Under the pieces are notes generated by a model that searched no databases, was not told the DNA's origin, and worked only from the letters and a program-made list of their open reading frames with translations. A stretch of DNA of 64,000 nt, from positions 186,001 to 250,000 of the forward strand of contig JALQBC010000038.1 in assembly GCA_023375675.1 (NCBI GenBank), given 5' to 3'. The position numbers and the translations under genes are program-made. Of this stretch, positions 58,099 through 64,000 are shown in pieces. This DNA comes from Cytospora piceicola (Eukaryota > Ascomycota > Sordariomycetes > Diaporthales > Cytosporaceae). Numbering within the stretch: position 1 is the first letter of the stretch; the number at the start of each line of letters is the position of its first letter.

Positions 58099-59553
58099 AT
58101 GTCGTCCTCAGAATCAGAAACCCCGGCCCGGGAGAGCCCCGAGGTCGAGGTCCCGACCAAGAAGTCCAAGAAGCGCAAGAACGACATCTCCGAGCTCGAG
58201 GTCGACCTCTCCCTCCCCGAGCCCCCCTCCAAGAAGGCCAAGCGTCTCCTCAAGAAGGGCAAGGCCCTCCCCGCGAAGAAGGGCTCGGACGACGAGGGCG
58301 GCGACGACGACGACGCCGCCGCCGCCGCCGGGGGTGATGCCGACGCCGACGCCAAGAAGAAGAAGGAGCGGTCCCCCTACGGCGTCTGGATCGGCAACCT
58401 CCGCTTCACCGTCACCAAGGAGGACCTCCGCAAGTGGCTGATCGAGAACTCGGGCGGCACCATCACGGGCGCCATGATGACGCGCGTGCACCTCCCGTCG
58501 TCCAAGCTCAAGGGCAGCAAGAGGCCCGAGAGCGCCGGCGGCGGCGACGCCTCGGCCTCGTTCGAGAACAAGGGCTACGCCTACGTCGACTTCACCACCT
58601 ACGAGGGCACGCTCGCCGCCATCGCCCTGTCCGAGACCGAGTGGCACCGCCGCCCCCTGCTCATCAAGGACGCCAAGAGCTACGAGGGCCGGCCCAAGAA
58701 GGAGGAGGCCGAGGAGGCCGCCGAGGCCAAGGCCGCCGCCGCCGCGCCCGTGTCCACCAGCCGGAAGATCTTCGTCGGCAACCTGAGCTTCCAGACCACC
58801 GAGGACGACATCCACGAGCTGTTCTCGCCCTGCGGCGAGATCGAGTGGCTGAAGGTTGCGCAGTTCGAGGACACGGGCAAGTGCAAGGGATACGCATGGG
58901 TCAAGTTCAAGGAGGCCGAGTCCGCGGACTGGGCTGTGAAGGGCTTCGTGAAGATCAAGGAGGTCGAGGAGACGGAAGAGGACTTCATGGATGTCGACGA
59001 GAAAGAAGAGGAGGAGGGTGGTGAGAGCAAGCCCAAGGAAGAGGAGGAGGAGGAGAAAGAAGAGGAGAAAGAAAAGGCAGACTCGGACGGCAGTGACTCC
59101 GACTCCGACTCCGACAGCAAACCGAAGAAGGCAAAGAAGCCGACCAAGAAGCCTAAGAAGGAGGAACGCAAGGTCAAGACCCGCAAGTGGTGGGTGAACA
59201 CCCTCCACGGCCGGAGGCTGAAGATCGAGCACGCCGAGGACGACCAGACGAGGTACAAGAAGAGGTACGGCAAGGACGGCGCCAAGAACTCCAGGGGTGG
59301 TGGCAAGTTCCAGCAAGGGCAGCAGAGACCCCAACAACAGGCACCGCCACCGCGACAGAACAACTTCAAGCATAACAACGATGCCAGGAGGAAGAAGAAT
59401 GAAGCCGCGGACGGTGAGAAGGACACCGCCAGTGCAGCTCCTAAGGAGCCGGCCAAGCCGGCCGAGGTCAGCAACTTCCGCCAGGACATCAACATTGCCA
59501 GGTTGACGGGTGCGCCTGTGAAGTCTGAGGGCAAGAGGACCACGTTTGATTGA
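58099..59553 (+). CDS. NOP13: nucleolar RNA-binding protein Nop13-like, two RRMs (484 aa)
   Basis: Single exon. The N-terminus is Lys/Asp-rich with basic nuclear-localisation patches (KKSKKRKND, PSKKAKRLLKKGK). RRM1 spans residues ~91-198 (RNP2 VWIGNLRF, RNP1 KGYAYVDF). RRM2 begins at ~219 (IFVGNLSF; RNP1 KGYAWVKF) and its expected last strand, GRRLKIEHAEDD, comes only after a highly charged Glu/Lys/Ser-Asp insert of about 75-80 residues. The tail is Gln/Pro/Lys-rich and ends FRQDINIARLTGAPVK. Nop13 and its relative Nop12 are pre-60S ribosome-associated proteins in yeast. The coding sequence is very GC-rich with strong C-ending codon use, as in highly expressed ribosome-biogenesis genes. Confidence 0.9.
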   Translation: MSSSESETPARESPEVEVPTKKSKKRKNDISELEVDLSLPEPPSKKAKRLLKKGKALPAKKGSDDEGGDDDDAAAAAGGDADADAKKKKERSPYGVWIGNLRFTVTKEDLRKWLIENSGGTITGAMMTRVHLPSSKLKGSKRPESAGGGDASASFENKGYAYVDFTTYEGTLAAIALSETEWHRRPLLIKDAKSYEGRPKKEEAEEAAEAKAAAAAPVSTSRKIFVGNLSFQTTEDDIHELFSPCGEIEWLKVAQFEDTGKCKGYAWVKFKEAESADWAVKGFVKIKEVEETEEDFMDVDEKEEEEGGESKPKEEEEEEKEEEKEKADSDGSDSDSDSDSKPKKAKKPTKKPKKEERKVKTRKWWVNTLHGRRLKIEHAEDDQTRYKKRYGKDGAKNSRGGGKFQQGQQRPQQQAPPPRQNNFKHNNDARRKKNEAADGEKDTASAAPKEPAKPAEVSNFRQDINIARLTGAPVKSEGKRTTFD

Positions 59554-60042
59554 GAGTCGAAAGGGGACTAGTCAAGCACTTGTTAATATACTTTTCCGCC
59601 ATGTTTGGCGAAGTAGCTCTTCAGGACTAGATGGTTGAGCACACGGGGCTTGTTTCGGGCTAGGTTTAATTATGCACAGGGTTGTATCACGGTCAACAGG
59701 TCATTTCATAATGAATCCGAATTCACATCGCTCCACTTAAGCATGGAACTGTAGTGACATTCTGTTATTGAGTATTGTACCGTTGAGGTGCTGGTGACTA
59801 GAGAGCCGAGGTTGGAGGCAGAGAAGGTCTGCCACCGATGCGGGAGAAAAATCATTTAAAATCGTGGAACTAGGAAAGAAGAAAGGAAACCGAACAGACC
59901 CGAAGAACATCAAATAAACAGGAAGCATTGTCAGGCCAACGTCAGCCAGACTCATAAACCATCATCATCCTACACTTTGCTGTCGTACGGTGATTTTCGC
60001 CCCTCCAGATTACCACGAACCTAGAGGTCCGTACTGAGCCCT
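59554..60042. other. convergent 3' region between NOP13 and NBR1
   Basis: A 489-bp gap between two stops, with AT-moderate sequence. No gene or RNA recognised. Confidence 0.7.
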
Positions 60043-63005
60043 TCAATTCTTCGGCGTCTTCTTCTGCTGCTCGTCGAGATACTCCTCATCAGAAGCATCA
60101 AGAATTTCGTACTCCTCGTCTGTCAGGAATGCATCATCGGACTCTTCTGCCCAGGATTCATCCTCGGCGCAGTCCTCAAAGTCATCGATATCCTCCTCAA
60201 CCACTTCAGCGGCCTCAGACTTGATGTCCTCGTGACTGCTGGCCTCGGGAGACTCCTTCTCCAGCTTAGGGAAGATCATCTGGCTGGTCTGCGGCACGGG
60301 CTCGACCTGCTCTTCCTTCTCAACGGCGGCAGGGGCTTCCTCCTTGGGTGCCTCCACTGCCTTGGGTGCTTGCACGCTAACGTCACACCACAGACGGTGG
60401 CCGAACTTGTGGCCGTCGACGGTGGTCAGACGCCAGTAGGAGATGAATCTGCCCTCGCGGGCTGGGGTCCGGAGGAGGACAGTGAAGGCGAACTCCTGAC
60501 CAGGGGCGAGAGAGTCGTAACAGACGGTCGACTCGGACGCGGAAACAAGGTCGTTGAGGCGAGCAGGGTGGCTGGGATCAATGTGGCCCATGTAGTCACC
60601 GCCTACGAACTTGACCGAGCAACCAGCAGGCCATTGGATGTCGCCTGCATTACGGAGCACCCAGGTCTGCTCGAAGACCTGGTTGGGAGACAGCACGGTG
60701 CCATCGACGATGGTGTCACGCTCGAAGACAGCGACAAGCTTATCAGCCAAGTCCTGCTTGCTGCGCTCGCGCTCGGCGGACTTCTGCGCCTCCACTATGC
60801 GCTCTTTCTCTTGGGCAGCCTCCGTAAGGTTGATGGCCTCATGCATCAGCATGCTTTGGGTGATGCGGTGGCGGTCAGTGACAGGCTTTTGGCTCTCTAC
60901 CTGTAGCTTTCGAGCGGCCTCCTTGATGCGTTGAGCGACTAGGTTGCGCTCCGTTACGACGTTGCCGGGTTGCATTTGTTGCATTCGGATACCCTCCACC
61001 ACGGCCTGGTGACTGGCTTTCTCTATCTGGGCGTAGTAAGCATCTGCCTGCTCATCCCGAGCCTGGGCCACGGGGATAGTGTCCCTTGGGAGCTCGGTCT
61101 TGGCTTCCTCAGCAACAGGCTTCACGTCAACAACGGTGTGCACAGAGCTGGGGGCAATGTTTGTCGAGGCGGTCTCGGTTGCTCGGGAACTTGTAGACTT
61201 CCGGCTGCGCAAGACGCGGTCGCCCATGACAGGCATCTTCTGCCCATTCTCGTCCTCACCCTTGGTCGTGACCTCGACACGCCTCACAGGAGTCTTGAAC
61301 TTGATGAGAGGATGAGTCTTGTTATGCGTATTTGCCGGACTCGCCTCGCAACCGGCACAGAAGTCCGTGTCATGACAAACGGTGCACTTGTAGCGCTCAC
61401 CGGCGATATAAGCCTTGAGGGTGCCATTGCAAAGCGGGCCATCACAGCGGATCCCGTAGTGAGTGGGACGGCTAACGGTCCGCACGCGGGCGTCTGCCAT
61501 CTGCTCGTAGATGGGGACGAAGCGGTGGTTGGGGTGGATGAAGCCAGCATTCGCCACGCAGTCCGAACAGTAGTCCCAATCAGGGCAGTCAAGGCACTTG
61601 TGGCGAACACCGAAAATGAACTTCTCACAGCCGTCACAAATGGCATGGTGTCGCTGGTTGCGGCCAGGGGCAAGACGCTTGGAGATCTCGGAAGGCATGG
61701 GGGTGCCTTCAACAGCAGGGGTGAAACCGTGCCTGGGGTGGTGACCATGTGCATCACCACCAAAGCAGACCTTGCATAGGTCAAAGTCATCGCACGAGGT
61801 GCAATGCAAGAACTCCTTGTCAGGCAGTTCCTGCACGCAGCAGTTGCAGGTTCGGGTCGAGAAGTGGTTGAACCGCACCGAGGGTGGCTCGCTGACCATG
61901 AATTTGGGCTGCTGGGCGGGCTCAGCCTCCTGGGGCTTCGGCTTGGGAGCGATCTTCTCCGTGGTGCTGACCAGGATGGAATCACCTCTGACGAATCTCT
62001 TGATCAGCCAGTGGTCAGCACTGTAGCAGGTGCGACCTTGATCGACGCAGTCAGAGCAGAGGTCAAAGTCTCCACCGTCACAAGTAGAGCAGTGATAGTG
62101 GGAGTCAGGAATGGTACGGTCGCAATGGTTGCAGCACACCGCAAAGTTGGACTTTGGGGAAATGTAGACCGATGTCGTTGGCTCGGATGGCTGGATGCTC
62201 TGTGACTGAGCCTCAGTGTCGGTGGAAGCTTGCTCGAACTTCTCCATGCCTAGCTGCAATTGACTCATGGCCTTCTCCAAGCGCTGGTCAAGAGCCTTGA
62301 ACCTGTCCAGACTCGACATGATGTTGGGCAAGGAGCACACCGGGGCAGTTGGCTCCGGTACCCCCGTCGCGGTGGCGGCAGCCTCGGACGAGGCTGTGGT
62401 AATCAAAGGAGATTCGGGTTTGCTCTGAGCGAAGTCGTGGTTCTCAGGCTCAGGCTCGGGCTCGGGTTCGGGCTCGTCCTCAACCGTGACGGGCTTTGGC
62501 CTCTTGTCCTCTTCGTCGGAGTCGCTGAGGGTGACTCGGAGCTTGAGCTTTTGCTTCGCCTTGGCAGCACGGTAGAGCTGCTTCCAGACTGAAATGTTGC
62601 TAGGGTCGAGGACAACGTAGGAAGAGGCAGAATCGGAGTAACGCTCAAAGGTAGCGTAGGCTTCAGGAGAGATGCAAAGGCTTGCGCGGATCTGATGGGA
62701 TACCGTCAGCACAGATCACGTTTGTCTGAAGCGAGATGGCGGCAACGCGTTTGTTCAAACCAACGGTTGCGGTATGGTCTAACAAGTTCATGCACATCAT
62801 TCACCGTAAATGGGCATAATGAGGCGGTATAGACAATGCAAGATAGATAAGTATTGGCGATAGGAGAGATAACATGACGTACCTTATCTTCCAGCGAGCT
62901 AGCACCGAGGTCACGAAGGGGCAGCTTGAATCGGCGAGTGCTCCCCTGGAAATTGACCTTCAAGGTGACGAGGGTGTCAGGAGTAGCTGGCGCAGAGGAG
63001 GCCAT
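60043..63005 (-). CDS. NBR1: NBR1-type selective autophagy receptor: PB1, four ZZ fingers, FW domain (923 aa)
   Basis: Exon 1 is 63005-62883 and exon 2 is 62691-60043, with a 191-nt intron and phase 0 junction (LEDK|IRASLC) inside the PB1 domain. PB1 occupies residues ~10-97 (LVTLKVNFQGSTRRFKLPL). Four ZZ zinc fingers follow at about 225-275, 322-364, 390-434 and 455-504, each with CxxC pairs and an acidic DFDLC/DYCSDC core. After a coiled segment comes the FW (NBR1) domain at ~697-812, with its Trp pair (QTWVLRNAGDIQWP) and FISYWRLTTVDG. The acidic tail holds possible Atg8-binding motifs (EEYEIL near 899-904; IFPKL near 846-850). Fungal NBR1 proteins link cargo to autophagosomes or, in fission yeast, to ESCRT-dependent vacuolar import. 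A PE-repeat linker sits near residue ~113-123. Confidence 0.94.
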
Positions 63006-64000
63006 GCTGAAAGACGGTCTGTGTTCAATTGGAAGTATGGTCAGCGGATGAAGATGATAATATTTCGAATGAATTGATTATAACGATTCAAGCAACCCGA
63101 CACCACAGGCACGCGAGTAAGTCAGGTCGGTAAAGCAATCAACGAGTGACCTCTACCGGGCTGAGCATAAATGATGAACGGACAAGCAAGGAAGAGAGGA
63201 TGCAGCTGGGTAGGTGTAAGATAGGAAGGAAAAACAGAACGAAACAAGGAAAGTCAAACGCACAGATAGGTAGGTAGCTTTCAGCTGGTGTTTCGGGTTC
63301 GAATTCGTCGAGAGTCACGGTGAGGTCCGTAGGAGAAAGATTGATAGTATTGTATGATGCCGAGATCGTAGGAGGCACAGCCTTGGAAGGCAATCCCGAG
63401 CGTGTCAAGGGAAATGGTTGACTTGACTTGACTTTTGATGAATTACTGTCACCGATGACAGCGAGTGTCGTGGGTTGATGAAAGAGAAAGAGGGGAAGAG
63501 AAGAGAGGAGGAAGAAGGAGTTTCGCTCAAGTCAAGGTAAAATGATATAGCTGTACAGATGTACCTAGGTAAGTAAGCATCCCATCAGTGAGCGGAAGTA
63601 GCAGAAGCAGCAGCAGCAGCAGCAGAAGCAGTAGCATAGACAGAAGCAGCAGAAGAGCGGCGGCGGCGGCGGCGGGCAGTAGTACAGGCTGTCCTGGCTC
63701 CTCACCAGCGCACCTGACCTGACACAAGCTGGAACCCTTCAGGCTGCGGGATGGCAGTTTCATTGATTGGTGAGTGGTCTACGGGTTGATTGGCGGGTTG
63801 ATTGGCAGTCGGAAGTGACGGTGTCAGTGGACGGCTTGCGTGTTAGTGCCGGTGCGGAGGTACCCTTGTACACACCCCGTAAAGCTGGGGTTTATTACTA
63901 TCCATGGATGGTAGAGTACCTAGGTAGTGTAGGTACCAGGGTACCTACCTAGGCTGCTAGGGTACCTGTGTAGGTGGGTAAGCGAGGTAGAAAGCAGGGG
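63006..64000. other. upstream region of NBR1
   Basis: Promoter and leader of NBR1 on the minus strand. A stop-free 89-codon frame at 63408-63139 could be transcribed leader. TACCTAGGTA palindromes lie at 63562-63571 and 63917-63926, and further GGTACC/CCTAGG variants cluster at 63917-63975. A CAG/CGG repeat lies at 63597-63676. Confidence 0.6.
63597..63676. repeat. imperfect CAG/GAAGCAG and (CGG)n trinucleotide repeat
   Basis: AGCAG-based triplets (six perfect CAG units in the longest block) pass into six GCG/CGG triplets in the NBR1 upstream region. No translated frame with features includes it. Confidence 0.85.

Noticed and set aside
58114..59373. 419-codon Leu/Val-rich minus-strand frame opposite NOP13
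   Set aside because: Antisense shadow of the Lys/Glu/Asp-rich NOP13 sequence; Leu-rich strings mirror AAG/GAG codons.
63139..63408. 89-codon minus-strand frame as a possible extra NBR1 exon
   Set aside because: NBR1 already starts with a normal PB1 N-terminus at 63005; this is most simply leader sequence.
1..64000. 5S rRNA or other dispersed RNA genes
   Set aside because: I looked for the conserved 5S-like internal box and for tRNA B-boxes on both strands and found no convincing match; a covariance-model search would be decisive.

Overview
The window is nuclear DNA of a filamentous ascomycete (Pezizomycotina, most likely Sordariomycetes). The signs are small GT-AG introns, mostly 53-120 nt, with CTAAC or CTGAC branch sites 10-30 nt before the acceptor; long pyrimidine- and CA-rich leaders; about 50% GC intergenic DNA; and gene families typical of that group (Cut8/Sts1, a DUF3602 GRGGAGN protein, a fungal NBR1 with four ZZ fingers, an Ala-patch/Ser-rich giant protein). 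I cannot name the species. Gene density is about one gene per 3.5 kb, and genes lie on both strands as usual for a housekeeping euchromatic segment. I saw no biosynthetic cluster, intact transposon, CRISPR array, or convincing tRNA or rRNA gene.

Layout: 1-320 is the 3' end of a truncated gene (+). 1854-2205 (+) is a 95-residue probable mitochondrial membrane protein. 5894-3547 (-) is an FHA protein with a C-terminal membrane anchor. 7856-9187 (+) is an IFRD-family protein. 12510-17857 (+) is a 1762-residue low-complexity protein with a conserved C-terminal coiled module. 19820-20927 (+) is a short-chain dehydrogenase with an altered active site. 24381-24851 (+) is a DUF3602 (Par32-like) protein. 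29739-28329 (-) is the actin-related protein Arp1 of dynactin. 31919-34445 (+) is an Aco2-type mitochondrial aconitase. 37709-35616 (-) is a PHD-type zinc-finger protein. 39311-41992 (+) is the SCY1-like pseudokinase Cex1. 43750-42517 (-) is the TOR subunit Lst8. 46676-46245 (-) is a candidate small cysteine-rich protein. 52673-50866 (-) is Rad52. 54728-53651 (-) is the nuclear proteasome tether Sts1/Cut8. 57189-55993 (-) is homoserine kinase. 58099-59553 (+) is the nucleolar RRM protein Nop13. 63005-60043 (-) is the NBR1 autophagy receptor.

The genes do not form one pathway. Two touch amino-acid synthesis (Thr1; Aco2 may serve lysine), two touch TOR/nitrogen signalling (Lst8; the DUF3602 family), and two touch protein turnover (Sts1, NBR1). 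Their proximity looks like ordinary gene order.

The most notable observations are: a 10-bp perfect palindrome (TACCTAGGTA) present at least 15 times, in intergenic DNA and one intron but in no coding exon; an Aco2 presequence intron that is a multiple of three without stops; a GC-AG intron in the FHA gene; very small coding exons in RAD52 (8 nt) and LST8 (22 + 22 nt); an RRM split by an acidic insert in Nop13; an SDR whose catalytic Tyr is Leu; and a small gene visible only after splicing, encoding a nine-cysteine protein with a DnaJ-like CxxCxGxG motif. All exon structures are read from splice signals, reading-frame phase and family conservation, not from transcripts.
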